A stretch of 64,000 nucleotides of DNA from Thermococcus celericrescens (GCF_001484195.1 NZ_LLYW01000008.1:1-64000); one strand, 5' to 3'; counted from the first letter of the stretch, positions 33,743 to 43,525 are shown. Notes: a model not told the origin generated them from the letters alone. Numbers and translations: made by a program.

Positions 33743-34239
33743 CGTAGGGAGAGTAGGTAGTTTAAACCGTTTACCAGTGCCGGAAAAGAATCCTCAGCAC
33801 AGAAAGATGAACTTCTCAAAAACGCGATGCTATAGACTGAGATTGTTTCATGAACCTTGCTTATTCTCTGGATTCCGCCCTCAACATAGAGGATCTCGCC
33901 TTTGCCCTCTAGGACAAGCTCGTTGGCCTTTTTGCCCCTAGAATTGAGATACCACATCTCAAGATCGAAGTAATTAGGCATCCAGATAACCCACTTGGAT
34001 TTAGAGGCTATCTCCATAGGGTACTCCTTCTTTAGGATTGGAAGCTTTGCCGGGCCAAGTTTACGTCTCCTTCTAGCTGTTGTTCTGCTTTTTTCCATGA
34101 GAACCAATCTCAACGAACGGCCTGAGGGCACAATCCTTACCCGATTTATTCTTAATCCGTTATCCTTAAGAGAGGTGAATGAGCCCCGCCTAGTAAATCT
34201 TATGCCCACATCAGACACAGAAAACTCTAATTTCACCAT
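33739..34239 (-). CDS. Uncharacterised 166-residue protein
   Basis: I recognise no family. The N-terminal half is rich in beta-type segments and contains a basic patch (KSRTTARRRRKLGPAK). The middle contains WVIWMPNYFDLEMWYLN and the C-terminus VNGLNYLLSLR. No signal peptide or membrane helix is obvious. A box A (TTTATAAATAA on the minus strand, about 34271-34281) and GGTGA before ATG 34239 support expression. It lies in AT-rich accessory DNA between L15e and the prolidase. Confidence 0.55.
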   Translation of the reverse strand: MVKLEFSVSDVGIRFTRRGSFTSLKDNGLRINRVRIVPSGRSLRLVLMEKSRTTARRRRKLGPAKLPILKKEYPMEIASKSKWVIWMPNYFDLEMWYLNSRGKKANELVLEGKGEILYVEGGIQRISKVHETISVYSIAFLRSSSFCAEDSFPALVNGLNYLLSLR

Positions 34240-34364
34240 TTTGATTCACCAAGAGGGTTACTTTCATGCGTTATTTATAAAACTTGTGCCCCGTGTGTTG
34301 GGCATGCTTTAAATTAGGAAAATTTTAAAGATCCCGTGCAAAAGGCTAGCTAACGGTGATACAA

Positions 34365-35441
34365 ATGCTCCTCGATAAATTCATCTCCCTCATGAAGGAA
34401 AGGAACTTCGACGGTGCCCTGATCAGTCCCGGGACCAATCTCTACTATCTCACGGGCATCCACATCCACGAGGCTGGTGAGAGGCTCACCGTTCTGGTTG
34501 TGAGCGCCGACGGCGACTACCGGCTCCTGGCCCCGAGCCTCTATGAAAACGTTGTCAGGAACTTTCCTGTTACATTCTGGCGCGACGGGGAGAACCCTTA
34601 CGACAAGCTCGCCTGGATCCTGGCGGAGTTCCACCTGTCGGGCGGGAGACTTCTCATAGAGGACACGATGCGTGCCGACTGGCTCATAAACATCTTCCGC
34701 GTCGGAAACAGGGGGTTCGAGTTCTATTCCCTCAGTTCAGTCATCAGGGAGCTTCGCATGAGGAAAGACCACAGGGAAATCGACTACATGAAGCACGCGG
34801 CGAAGGTCGTTGACAGGGTTTTTGAAGAGCTTTTGAGCTGGGACCTGCTGGGTATGCGCGAGCGGGAGCTGGCTTTGAAGATAGAGTTGGCAATAAGGGA
34901 GCTCAGCGATGGGATTTCCTTCGAGCCGATAGTGGCCAGTGGTGAAAACGCCGCCAACCCCCACCACGCGCCCGGGGACAGGCGGCTCAGGAAGGGTGAC
35001 CTGGTGATACTCGACTACGGGGCGAAGTGGAAGGGCTACTGCTCGGACATCACGAGAACCATCGCCCTTGGACGGCCGGACGAGAGGCTGGTGGAAATTT
35101 ACGAAGTCGTCAAAGAGGCACAGGAGAGGGCATACCGAGCCGTCCGTGAAGGTATTCTCGCAAGGGAGGTGGACGGGGCCGTGAGGGAGACGATAGCGAA
35201 AGCCGGCTACGGCGAGTACTTCACCCATAGAACCGGGCACGGACTCGGGCTGGATGTCCACGAAGAGCCGTACATTGGCCCGGACGGAAACGTGGCCCTG
35301 GAGAACGGCATGACCTTCACTATAGAACCCGGAATCTACGTTCCGGGCCTGGGTGGTGTTCGCATAGAGGACGACGTCGTCGTTCACGATGGAAAAGGAA
35401 AGAGGCTGACGCGGGCGGAGAGGGAGCTGATAATCGTATGA
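34365..35441 (+). CDS. Xaa-Pro aminopeptidase / prolidase family (M24B)
   Basis: 358 residues with an N-terminal creatinase-like domain and a C-terminal pita-bread domain. The five metal ligands are visible in order: Asp in VILDYGAKWKGY, Asp in CSDITRT, His in HRTGHGLGLDVHEEPY, Glu in FTIEPGIYVPG and Glu in VRIEDDVVV. These proteins cleave X-Pro bonds with two Co2+/Mn2+/Zn2+ ions in the cytoplasm. ATG 34365 follows GGTGATACAA; GTG 34356 is part of that site. Box A (ATTTTAAAG, about 34320-34329) lies upstream. Confidence 0.9.
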   Translation: MLLDKFISLMKERNFDGALISPGTNLYYLTGIHIHEAGERLTVLVVSADGDYRLLAPSLYENVVRNFPVTFWRDGENPYDKLAWILAEFHLSGGRLLIEDTMRADWLINIFRVGNRGFEFYSLSSVIRELRMRKDHREIDYMKHAAKVVDRVFEELLSWDLLGMRERELALKIELAIRELSDGISFEPIVASGENAANPHHAPGDRRLRKGDLVILDYGAKWKGYCSDITRTIALGRPDERLVEIYEVVKEAQERAYRAVREGILAREVDGAVRETIAKAGYGEYFTHRTGHGLGLDVHEEPYIGPDGNVALENGMTFTIEPGIYVPGLGGVRIEDDVVVHDGKGKRLTRAERELIIV

Positions 35442-35447
35442 GCTCCC

Positions 35448-37538
35448 TCATAAACCCTCAATCTTTTCATCAAAGTGCACGATTCCCTTGTGTATAGTGA
35501 AAGTAACCCTATGTGTTTTGATGAACTCTTCGAGATCCGGATTCTTCCTTCTCCATTCTTTGTATCTATCGTTGGAGACTATATATGCGTCAATGTCGCG
35601 GGCGTATTTTATTATGTACTCATCTGCCTGCACTTCGGCGGGCATTAATTTTACAGTCTTAGACACGATTAGCTTCTCCAATACTTCACTGTCCTCCACA
35701 TTGTGCCTGAGACTAGCATCAACGAAAACCTGTACATCAGAATATCCCAGTTCCTTCAGCTTCTCAATGACGAGCACAATGTTCCTTGCCAGAGCCTTCT
35801 CTCCGAGCTTTTTATCTCTACCCTCCCACGCCACGTTGCTCCCATCAACAATGACGGGAGGCAGCTTTGGCACGAACGACTTGCTCTCGGCATCGTATGT
35901 CCCAAGTTCCTCGTGCTTCCCCAATAGGGCAACGATGTATTTTTCCAGCTCTTCCTTACTGGTGAAGGTTCTGTAATTCCCGCTTTTTCTACCGAGGTGA
36001 TACCACAGTGATCCCCTGCTAAAATATGTGTACTCACACTCCTTTAGCCATCTCCACAGGCTGTCCAAGTCAATCTTCCGTTTCTTCTGCTGAAGCGTAC
36101 GGAGCAACCTAAAGACCAATGCATCTCCGTAGGTTCTAAGTTTGTAGGTTTCCTTGAGTTTCTTAAGCTCCTCATAATCAGCATAAATCTCCCGTATCAA
36201 TTCCTGTCTCCTAGAATGACCCAATCCTTTGGAAACCCAGAACTCCAGTATGCTCTTGAACTTGCCCTTCTTAGCGGCAAGGTACTCCTCCCGTTTCAGG
36301 GTTCCAAGTTTAAGGGACTCAAAAAACTCTCCAAATGACTCAAAGCCTTTATCAACGGCATATTTATAAAGCTCAGCCTCGGTTGAGATCCCTAAATCCC
36401 TAAGCGTCAGCTTCTTCCACTCACCAATTCTCCCCGATTTTATCTTGCACTCTTCACCAAGGTTCAAATTGGGGGTTCCTGAAACCTTGTATGTTGTTTC
36501 AAATATGGTGAAGGGCTCGATAGACTGTAACTTACCAAGGGAACCAATGAAACCTCTTTTCTGGGCATCTAAGTATTCACGCCTATTCCTGTACCCTCTA
36601 GACGTTGCATATTTGTACTCGTCTTCACTCAAAAATCCTCCTGGCAGAATCCGCACAAACAACTTGGCTTTCTCATTGTACTTTCCAAATTTCCGTATGA
36701 TCTCCGATGAGATCAGATACCCCTCAAGTGATTTTGGGCTGATCAGGATTTCCGGTTCTCCGTACCAGTTCGTATTCCGATTCCACATGTTGTATTTCCT
36801 CAATACCTTTGTCCTTTCAGAATGCAGACGATTCCAAAGAGACAGAAGTGAAGCCCTCCCACCAACAGGCATGTCACATATAATTTTAATGAGATGAGCC
36901 TCTTCTATAGTTTTCAAAGAGTACTTTTCCTTTATCAGGCTGAGTTTCTTGAATAGGTCGTATTCCCACTTGGAGGGGATATTAAGCCGCCTAGCTTCGT
37001 CGTACTCATCAAATTTAGTGAACCCCCTCTCAATTGCATCAAAATATTCGGATGCGCCTGCGAATCCTCCCGATAAGGCTTTTCTGAATGATTCACCATC
37101 AAGGAAACCAAGCTTCAAGGCGTCCACGAATTCATTAAACTCTTTAAATCCGCTGTCTATTGCATAATAGAACAATTCACCTTCAGAGTTAAACCTCAGA
37201 GTCACCTGTTTCCCCTCTTTGTTATATCCGCGTATTATTATCTCCCCATAGTCGATATCAACTTTCTCCCCAATAGACTCAATAGATTTTAGATTTTCCG
37301 ATGCATCCCAAAACCCGAGCTTCACCGACAGCTCCAAATCCCCAAACGTCTTGTATCCTCTCCTTCTGAGTGCATAAAACTTGTTGCCGTCCCAGAAGTA
37401 AAAATATCTGTCAGATGCATACATAACGTCCGGTTTGTATTTATTTAAGAGGGACTTATAATCCTCATACTTTCTGACCGCGATGACGGGACCGCCCTCA
37501 ATGTCATCAATATAAACTAACTCAGGATTCCCTGACAT
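35448..37538 (-). CDS. Repeat-rich protein with C-terminal NYN (Zc3h12a-type) RNase domain
   Basis: 696 residues. Residues ~560-665 form a NYN/PIN-like RNase domain: IVDGSNVAWEG (Asp565), VQVFVDASLRH (Asp607), EVQADEYI (Asp639) and IVSNDRYKEW (Asp657), consistent with an acidic metal site. Residues 122-186, 300-332 and 388-440 carry short repeats of the type EY-x-x-A-x-x-x-GF. A ~75-residue module appears twice (about 201-275 and 461-535), sharing KY-x-LKT, L-x-SLW-x-x-L and a final S-x-E-x-LE-x-Y. The protein is probably an endoribonuclease with a target-recognition platform. It lies in AT-rich DNA, with no partner gene. ATG 37538 follows GGTGATTGAGAT. Confidence 0.72.
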   Translation of the reverse strand: MSGNPELVYIDDIEGGPVIAVRKYEDYKSLLNKYKPDVMYASDRYFYFWDGNKFYALRRRGYKTFGDLELSVKLGFWDASENLKSIESIGEKVDIDYGEIIIRGYNKEGKQVTLRFNSEGELFYYAIDSGFKEFNEFVDALKLGFLDGESFRKALSGGFAGASEYFDAIERGFTKFDEYDEARRLNIPSKWEYDLFKKLSLIKEKYSLKTIEEAHLIKIICDMPVGGRASLLSLWNRLHSERTKVLRKYNMWNRNTNWYGEPEILISPKSLEGYLISSEIIRKFGKYNEKAKLFVRILPGGFLSEDEYKYATSRGYRNRREYLDAQKRGFIGSLGKLQSIEPFTIFETTYKVSGTPNLNLGEECKIKSGRIGEWKKLTLRDLGISTEAELYKYAVDKGFESFGEFFESLKLGTLKREEYLAAKKGKFKSILEFWVSKGLGHSRRQELIREIYADYEELKKLKETYKLRTYGDALVFRLLRTLQQKKRKIDLDSLWRWLKECEYTYFSRGSLWYHLGRKSGNYRTFTSKEELEKYIVALLGKHEELGTYDAESKSFVPKLPPVIVDGSNVAWEGRDKKLGEKALARNIVLVIEKLKELGYSDVQVFVDASLRHNVEDSEVLEKLIVSKTVKLMPAEVQADEYIIKYARDIDAYIVSNDRYKEWRRKNPDLEEFIKTHRVTFTIHKGIVHFDEKIEGL

Positions 37539-37701
37539 ATCTCAATCACCCAAACCAAGTTTGGATGGGAACCTAAAATCTGCGGATACTTTGCTACGAA
37601 TTGCTTAAATAATTTACCATGTCGAGCTGAAAGTGGACAAAAAGTCTGTCCTCTTTTGAATTTCCAAAAACCTTAAATACCCAAAGCCGTTACTCGCTCC
37701 G

Positions 37702-37774
37702 ATGCCAATGAGGGGGGAGTGTCTTCTCCATCGCTGGAATCGCAACCATGCCTGATTTCCCGGATAACCCCCCT
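37702..37774 (+). promoter_or_regulatory. leuS leader with 17-codon upstream frame and G/C-run pairing
   Basis: Box A (CCTTAAATAC, about 37672-37681) puts the transcript start near 37702, giving a leader of about 125 bases. An ATG at exactly that point opens a 17-residue frame starting MPMRGECLLH and ending at TGA 37753-37755. AGGGGGG (37711-37717) can pair with CCCCCCT (37768-37774), enclosing most of that frame. Leader translation could therefore compete with folding. Control by leucine or tRNA-Leu is speculation. Confidence 0.4.
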
Positions 37775-37826
37775 ATTCTGGAGTATCGCTCACGCTCTTT
37801 TGAAAAAATTCTGAGGAGGTATGGCC

Positions 37827-40727
37827 ATGGCTGAGCTTAACTTCAAGGCCATTGAGGAAAAGTGGCAGAAGCGCTGGCTGGAAGAGAAGGCCTTCGAACC
37901 GAAGGCGAATGAGAAACCAAAGGAGAAGAAGTTCTACATCACGGTCGCCTTCCCGTACCTCTCGGGACACCTCCACGTCGGCCACGCAAGGACATACACG
38001 ATTCCCGACGTTATAGCGCGCTTCAAGCGCATGCAGGGCTACAACGTGCTGTTCCCGATGGCCTGGCACATCACGGGAGCGCCGATAGTCGGAATCGCCG
38101 AGAGGATAAAGCACCGCGACCCCAAGACCATACACATCTACCGCGACGTCTACAAGGTTCCGGAGGATATACTCTGGAAGTTTGAAGATCCCAAGGAGAT
38201 AGTCAACTACTTCATGAAGGCCGCAAAGGAGACCTTCATCAGAGCCGGCTTCTCAGTTGACTGGACCCGCGAGTTCCACACGACGAGCCTCTTCCCGCCC
38301 TTCAGCAAGTTCATAGAGTGGCAGTTCTGGACGCTCAAGGAGGAGGGGCTGGTCGTTAAGGGAGCGCACAGGGTCAGATGGGATCCGGTCGTTGGAACTG
38401 CCCTCGGGGACCACGACATAATGGAGGGCGAAGACGTCCAGATACTGGACTACGTCATCATCAAGTTCATCCTGGAGGAGGACGGCGAGGAAATCTACCT
38501 TCCAGCGGCAACGCTGAGGCCGGAAACGGTGTACGGCGTTACCAACATGTGGCTGAACCCCAACGCCACCTACGTCAAAGCAAAGGTCAAGCGCGACGAG
38601 AAGGTGGAGACATGGATAATCAGCAAGGAAGCTGCCTACAAGCTCTCCTTCCAGGACAGGGAGATTGAAGTATTAGAGGAGTTCAAGGGCGAGAGGCTGA
38701 TCGGAAAGTACGTGAAGAACCCGGTCACCGGCGACGAGGTCATCATCCTGCCTGCAGAGTTCGTTGACCCGGACAACGCGACTGGAGTCGTTATGAGCGT
38801 CCCGGCTCATGCGCCCTTCGACCACGTGGCCCTTGAAGACCTCAAGAAGGAAATCGAAATCCTGCTGAAGTACGAGGTCGACCCGCGCGTGGTTGAGGAG
38901 ATAAGCTACATCTCACTGATCAAGCTGGAGGGCTACGGCGACTTCCCGGCGGTTGAAGAGGCTGAGAGGCTCGGCGTGAAGAGCCAGGGGGATGTTGAGA
39001 AGCTCGAAGAGGCCACCAAGAACATCTACAAGGCCGAGTACCACAAGGGAGTCTTCAAGATTGAGCCCTACGCCGGCAAGTCGGTCCAGGAGGCCAAAGA
39101 CCTCATAGCCAAGGAGCTCCAGGAGAAGGGAACCGCGGAAATAATGTACGAGTTCGCGGAAAAGCCGGTCATTTCGCGCTTCGGCAACCAGGCGGTCATC
39201 AAGATAATCCACGACCAGTGGTTCATAGACTACGGAAACCCCGAGTGGAAGGAGAAGGCCCGTGAGGCCCTCGCGAACATGACCATCTATCCGGAGAGCA
39301 GGCGCACACAGTTCGATGCCATAGTTGACTGGCTCGACAAAAAGGCCTGCGCGAGGAAAGTTGGACTGGGAACGCCGCTCCCGTGGGACCCCGACTGGGT
39401 CATCGAGAGCCTGAGCGACTCGACTATCTACATGGCGTACTATACGATAAGCAGGCACATGAACAGGCTGAGGAAGGAGGGCAGGCTCGACCCCGAGAAG
39501 CTCACGAGGGAGTTCTTCGACTACCTGTTCCTGGAGGAGTTCAGCGAGGAGAAGGAGAGGGAGCTGGCCGAGAAGACCGGAATCCCGGCTGAAACCATCC
39601 ACGAGATGAAGGAGGAGTTCGAGTACTGGTATCCGCTCGACTGGCGCTGCTCGGCGAAGGACCTGATACCGAACCACCTGACGTTCTTCATCTTCAACCA
39701 CACGGCCATATTCAGGAAGGAGCACTGGCCAAAGGGCATCGCCGTTAACGGCTTCGGAACGCTCGAGGGCACCAAGATGAGCAAGAGCAAGGGCAACGTG
39801 CTGAACTTCATCGATGCCATCGAGGAGAACGGCGCCGATGTCGTCAGGCTCTACATCATGGGCCTCGCCGAGCACGACAGCGACTTCGACTGGAGGAGGA
39901 AGGAAGTTGGAAAGCTCCGCAGGCAGGTCGAGCGCTTCTACGAGCTGATAAGCGAGTTCGCCACCTACGAGGCGGAGGAGACCGAGCTTAAGGACATCGA
40001 TAAGTGGATGCTGCACAGGTTGAACAAGGCCATCGAAGGGGCAACTCAGGCGCTCGAGGAGTTCAGGACGAGGACGGCAGTGCAGTGGGCGTTCTACAGC
40101 GTCCTCAACGACCTGCGCTGGTACATGAGGAGAACCGAGGGCAGGGACGACAAGGCCAAGCGCTTCGTCCTGAGGAAGCTCGCCGAGGTCTGGGTAAGGC
40201 TGATGGCGCCGTTCACCCCGCACATCAGCGAGGAGCTCTGGGAGAAGCTGGGCGGAGAGGGCTTCGTCAGCCTGGCGAAGTGGCCGGAGCCGGTTCCAGA
40301 GTGGTGGAACGAAACCATCGAGGCCGAGGAGGAGTTCGTCAAGGCCCTCATCGAGGACATCAAGGAGATAATCCGCGTGGCAAAGATAGAGGACGCCAAG
40401 AGGGCCTACGTCTACACCGCCCCGAAGTGGAAGTGGCGCGTTGTCGAGGTGGTCGCGGAGAAGAGGGACTTCAAGAGCGCCATGGCCGAACTGATGAAAG
40501 ACCCGGAGATGAGGAAGCACGGCAAAGAAGTGAGCAAGCTCATCCAGCGCCTCATCAAGGAGAGGACCTTCGACGTCACGAGGATCAACGAGGAGAAGGC
40601 CCTGAGGGAGGCAAAGGGCTTCATGGAGAAGGAGCTCGGCATCGAGATAATCCTCAACCCCGAGGAGAACAAAGGGGGAAAGAAGAAGGCCGCGATGCCG
40701 CTGAAGCCGGCGGTGTTTGTGGAGTGA
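37827..40727 (+). CDS. leuS: Leucyl-tRNA synthetase (archaeal type)
   Basis: 966 residues, class I synthetase of the archaeal/eukaryotic LeuRS type. The HIGH motif is in [15 protein letters not shown], the CP1 editing domain occupies roughly residues 190-450 ([13 protein letters not shown]), and the KMSKS loop is in [11 protein letters not shown]. It charges tRNA-Leu with leucine. The C-terminal ~150 residues form the archaeal tRNA-binding tail. I prefer ATG 37827, six bases after GAGGAGGT, over ATG 37821, which abuts that site. Confidence 0.96.
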   Translation: MAELNFKAIEEKWQKRWLEEKAFEPKANEKPKEKKFYITVAFPYLSGHLHVGHARTYTIPDVIARFKRMQGYNVLFPMAWHITGAPIVGIAERIKHRDPKTIHIYRDVYKVPEDILWKFEDPKEIVNYFMKAAKETFIRAGFSVDWTREFHTTSLFPPFSKFIEWQFWTLKEEGLVVKGAHRVRWDPVVGTALGDHDIMEGEDVQILDYVIIKFILEEDGEEIYLPAATLRPETVYGVTNMWLNPNATYVKAKVKRDEKVETWIISKEAAYKLSFQDREIEVLEEFKGERLIGKYVKNPVTGDEVIILPAEFVDPDNATGVVMSVPAHAPFDHVALEDLKKEIEILLKYEVDPRVVEEISYISLIKLEGYGDFPAVEEAERLGVKSQGDVEKLEEATKNIYKAEYHKGVFKIEPYAGKSVQEAKDLIAKELQEKGTAEIMYEFAEKPVISRFGNQAVIKIIHDQWFIDYGNPEWKEKAREALANMTIYPESRRTQFDAIVDWLDKKACARKVGLGTPLPWDPDWVIESLSDSTIYMAYYTISRHMNRLRKEGRLDPEKLTREFFDYLFLEEFSEEKERELAEKTGIPAETIHEMKEEFEYWYPLDWRCSAKDLIPNHLTFFIFNHTAIFRKEHWPKGIAVNGFGTLEGTKMSKSKGNVLNFIDAIEENGADVVRLYIMGLAEHDSDFDWRRKEVGKLRRQVERFYELISEFATYEAEETELKDIDKWMLHRLNKAIEGATQALEEFRTRTAVQWAFYSVLNDLRWYMRRTEGRDDKAKRFVLRKLAEVWVRLMAPFTPHISEELWEKLGGEGFVSLAKWPEPVPEWWNETIEAEEEFVKALIEDIKEIIRVAKIEDAKRAYVYTAPKWKWRVVEVVAEKRDFKSAMAELMKDPEMRKHGKEVSKLIQRLIKERTFDVTRINEEKALREAKGFMEKELGIEIILNPEENKGGKKKAAMPLKPAVFVE

Positions 40728-40757
40728 GTCGTTTTTTATTTCGTCGTTTTTTATTTC
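40728..40757 (+). terminator. Tandem duplicated U-run terminator of leuS
   Basis: Directly after the leuS stop, the 15-base unit GTCGTTTTTTATTTC occurs twice in perfect tandem (40728-40742 and 40743-40757). Each carries a six-T run, the kind of signal used in Thermococcus with FttA. The second copy overlaps the last codons of the convergent membrane-protein gene. Confidence 0.65.
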
Positions 40758-41347
40758 CCTTTTAAAGCCATTGTAATAGCCGCACCGACCGGATAAATCG
40801 GCAGGAGAGGAGTCAGAGATGCTACCTTCAGGAGCTGGGTTTCCGTGAGGGTGAGAGTTACCACCATGACCAAGCTGAGAGTGTAGACCACGAGGGGAGG
40901 CACCAGCACTTCTAAATAGGAAGAATGAATGCGACCGCCAACCAGACCCAGGACCAGCCAGTAAAGTGCTGTGGCACCCCAGATGTAAAAATTCAAATGA
41001 AGGGGGATTACAAAGGGGATGAACATCAGGACCGAAACGATCAGTGACTTCAAGGGCGTTCTTGACAGCCTGATCAGTGAGCCGAGGTAATAGGGAGGCA
41101 GTATCATAAAAACGGTAACCCAGTACCATGTTTTTCCCAACGTCAATGTGACAAGGGGCAGAGAGATAGCCAGAACGAAGCCCCCAATCGTCAGTTTCCA
41201 TCGTGGTGAAGATTTGAAAGCGTATCCAACCCCAACTATTCCCAATAAGGATACGAGTTCCATCCAGCGGGCTTTGTTTAGCCACGAAAAAAAGCACAGG
41301 GTTAAAAAGAAAATTAAAAAGGCAGACTCTAGGAGTTTTTTCTGCAT
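40751..41347 (-). CDS. Membrane protein downstream of secreted protein B
   Basis: About 198 residues with six or seven hydrophobic helices, including LLESAFLIFFLTLCFFSWL, KLTIGGFVLAISLPLVTLTL and VLVPPLVVYTLSLVMVVTL. No family is recognised. ATG 41347 lies 13 bases after the stop of the secreted-protein gene, with GGGGGTG as binding site, so the two are translated from one mRNA. A partner, anchor or protective role for the secreted product is inferred from context only. Confidence 0.62.
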   Translation of the reverse strand: MQKKLLESAFLIFFLTLCFFSWLNKARWMELVSLLGIVGVGYAFKSSPRWKLTIGGFVLAISLPLVTLTLGKTWYWVTVFMILPPYYLGSLIRLSRTPLKSLIVSVLMFIPFVIPLHLNFYIWGATALYWLVLGLVGGRIHSSYLEVLVPPLVVYTLSLVMVVTLTLTETQLLKVASLTPLLPIYPVGAAITMALKGK

Positions 41348-41360
41348 CTGGAAGCACCCC

Positions 41361-42383
41361 CTAATAGTCGTTTTCGGCATCTTCCCTAGTTCCCTCTTTT
41401 GTTGGATAACTTCCAGGCTTCCATACCTTTTTCTTAAGGTTTGGATTTGAATCCACTTGAGCACTCATGGCATGGTTCCAAGTGCTGACATATATAGCTT
41501 TGTATGACTCCCCATATTTATCACCATGGGGCCCGTGGAAAGGATTATCGAAGAATTCATCAGTTGAGTAGATTGATGGGAAATCTGCTTTGTTGTACCA
41601 AGCGTAATAATAGAAAGTCTCCATGTCCTCTATACGCCCATAGTGCATCCACCTGTAAGCATCATAACTCTTGTCCAATTCCCAAATTGGGTCATCCTCA
41701 TCTTTGTAAACAATAGTAATTTCAAATATTGGTCCAACTTGAGTCATGTGTATATACCAGTAGACTTTTACAATTCCGTTGTCTCCTTCGAATGGGCCAT
41801 AAGGATCCTCTCCGCCATGAAGAACACCAGGATCGCCTTTTATATCAACGAATGGCTGGTATATTGTGGGAAGCCATGAAGAAGAGCTTGTTGCTGCCGT
41901 GCTCTCTGATACTTCCTGAGTCTTGAGCCATTTCTCATACCTAATTAAATTGGCCTCTTTTTTGATATCCTGGATAATGAGATCCTTAAGTGCCCTAGAA
42001 TCCTTAGAGCTAAATTTTTTGCCGGTAATGACTTCTAGTATCTGTACGAGTCTATTTATTTTCTCTTCATCAATAGTTCCAGTAGATAGATATTCGTTCT
42101 GTATCTGCAAGGTTATACTTCTCCCCACAACATACCACGGAACTAGGTTGATTGGAACCTCGTACTTCGAGGGACCCTTGGAGTCAAGCACTGCCATCTT
42201 TCCATCTATGGGGAAGGAGTACCCGCCAACTATAACATGCCCATTCCTGATGGTGATTCTTGGTAACTCCTGCATATTAGGTATGTTGTCCAAATTTTTA
42301 GTTGTTAATGCCGCTGTGCTTTCGGCAGTTACCCCAACCATAAGCAGTCCCAGCAGGACTGCGAACAATGGCTTCCATTTCAT
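41361..42383 (-). CDS. Secreted protein B with the shared leader
   Basis: 340 residues. The signal peptide starts MKWKPLFAVLLGLLMVG, almost the same as in the gene at 31366-32412, but the mature body is unrelated. The body includes a helical stretch with KKFSSKDSRALKDLIIQDIK, a Ser-rich linker (TAATSSSSW) and an aromatic C-terminal part (WYIHMTQVGPIFEITIVYK, MHYGRIEDMETFYYYAWY). No catalytic motif is recognised. ATG 42383 follows AAGGAGGTG. A membrane-protein gene follows at once. The shared promoter element lies about 80 bp upstream. Confidence 0.75.
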   Translation of the reverse strand: MKWKPLFAVLLGLLMVGVTAESTAALTTKNLDNIPNMQELPRITIRNGHVIVGGYSFPIDGKMAVLDSKGPSKYEVPINLVPWYVVGRSITLQIQNEYLSTGTIDEEKINRLVQILEVITGKKFSSKDSRALKDLIIQDIKKEANLIRYEKWLKTQEVSESTAATSSSSWLPTIYQPFVDIKGDPGVLHGGEDPYGPFEGDNGIVKVYWYIHMTQVGPIFEITIVYKDEDDPIWELDKSYDAYRWMHYGRIEDMETFYYYAWYNKADFPSIYSTDEFFDNPFHGPHGDKYGESYKAIYVSTWNHAMSAQVDSNPNLKKKVWKPGSYPTKEGTREDAENDY

Positions 42384-42464
42384 GGGGTTCACCTCCTTAA
42401 GTGGTGTGCAATAGGTTCTAATCACTTTATCTTTATGAGTTTTTCCTCTTACTTTAAGTAAAAA

Positions 42465-42549
42465 TTCTTTCTTTTTTTCAAGTATAAATTTATTCAGAGT
42501 TAGGTTCTGCTCTTAGGATAAAACAAAAGAAGCCTGAGTAAAAGAATTG
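42465..42549 (-). promoter_or_regulatory. Shared promoter/upstream element, copy B
   Basis: Contains CAAAAGAAGCCTGAGTAAAA (about 42524-42543, plus strand), box-A-like AATTTATACTTG on the minus strand (near 42479-42490) and the TTCTTTCTTTTTTTC tract, in the same order as copies A and C. Predicted transcription starts near 42460, leaving a leader of about 75 bases. The rest of the gap to 42718 holds the promoter of the methyltransferase gene. Confidence 0.62.
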
Positions 42550-42718
42550 CATGGCGATACAATCGATAGTGTAAACTAAAATTAAGCCCGGTACCATTCG
42601 GGAGGAAATTCCACAAATCCAAAAATTTACTCTCGCTATTAATTCAACCCCAACTTATAAAACTTTTTCTCCGAAAAACCCTTAAGGAGGAGCCTTTTAG
42701 CATTTTCCGGTGTCTTTC

Positions 42719-43519
42719 ATGCAGTTCAAAGAAGAAGAATTTGTAAAAAGCGTTCTTTCCAAAATCCCTCTAAGGAACGAGCTTCCTTTGCCTCCAAATT
42801 GGCTCCACATCGAGATGCTCGAACGCTTCCGCGTTCTCCAGTTCGCGCCCCTAAAAGAGGGAATGAACGTTTTAGAGGTTGGATGCGGCGCTCACGCTCT
42901 AACAACTGTCTCACTCGCTTATCTCGTCGGCGAAACCGGCCGCGTTGTGGCGGTTGATAGGGCAAGATGGCGCTTCTTCGAGGAGATAACCGATTCAGCG
43001 GGCTTAAGGCACAGGGTAATCCCTCTCAAGACCGATGCAAGAGAACTGCCTTTTCCATTCAAAGCCTTCGATTTGGCCGTTCTCGTTCACGGGGTGAGAA
43101 GCCTGAAAAATGAGAAGACGATGGTTAGGGTTTTCTCGGAGATGCTCCGCGTTGCCGGAAAGGTTTTCATAGCCGAGAGCCTTCCGATAGCAAACAACGA
43201 GCGTCAAATGGCCCACATTGAGCTGTACAATCTGCGCGAGGAGATATTTGAAGCCCTCTTCGGTGAGAAGGACGACCTTCACTACTTCTCAATGGAGGAG
43301 CTGAAGGAATTTGTAAAGCGTGCCGGAGGAAAAGTTGTCGAAAGCGGAGTCTTTGAACCCAACCTTCCGCACTACCTCGCCTACATCCCGCGGGAGTACG
43401 TGGAACGGATAAAAGACGAGAAAAAGCGCGCCGAACTCCTGAGGAGGTGGGACAAAGCCTACGAAAAGTGGAAGAGGGGTGCAGAGCACCCACCGGTCGG
43501 CTGGGTTTTGGTCAGGTGA
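42719..43519 (+). CDS. SAM-dependent methyltransferase (class I)
   Basis: 266 residues with a Rossmann-type methyltransferase core: motif I NVLEVGCGAHALTTV, motif II VVAVDRARWRF, the TDARELPFPFKAFDLAV segment and a post-core GKVFIAESLP. UbiE-like in style. The target is unknown; quinone, lipid or small-molecule methylation are all possible. The C-terminal ~80 residues are helical and charged. ATG 42719 follows GGTGTCTTTC. Confidence 0.83.
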   Translation: MQFKEEEFVKSVLSKIPLRNELPLPPNWLHIEMLERFRVLQFAPLKEGMNVLEVGCGAHALTTVSLAYLVGETGRVVAVDRARWRFFEEITDSAGLRHRVIPLKTDARELPFPFKAFDLAVLVHGVRSLKNEKTMVRVFSEMLRVAGKVFIAESLPIANNERQMAHIELYNLREEIFEALFGEKDDLHYFSMEELKEFVKRAGGKVVESGVFEPNLPHYLAYIPREYVERIKDEKKRAELLRRWDKAYEKWKRGAEHPPVGWVLVR

Positions 43520-43525
43520 TCCCCT

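Noticed and set aside
38913..41357. 814-codon minus-strand frame over the 3' half of leuS
   Set aside because: Antisense to leuS with repetitive Leu/Glu/Val composition; it arises from codon bias of the real gene. Its first part overlaps the true membrane-protein gene in another frame.
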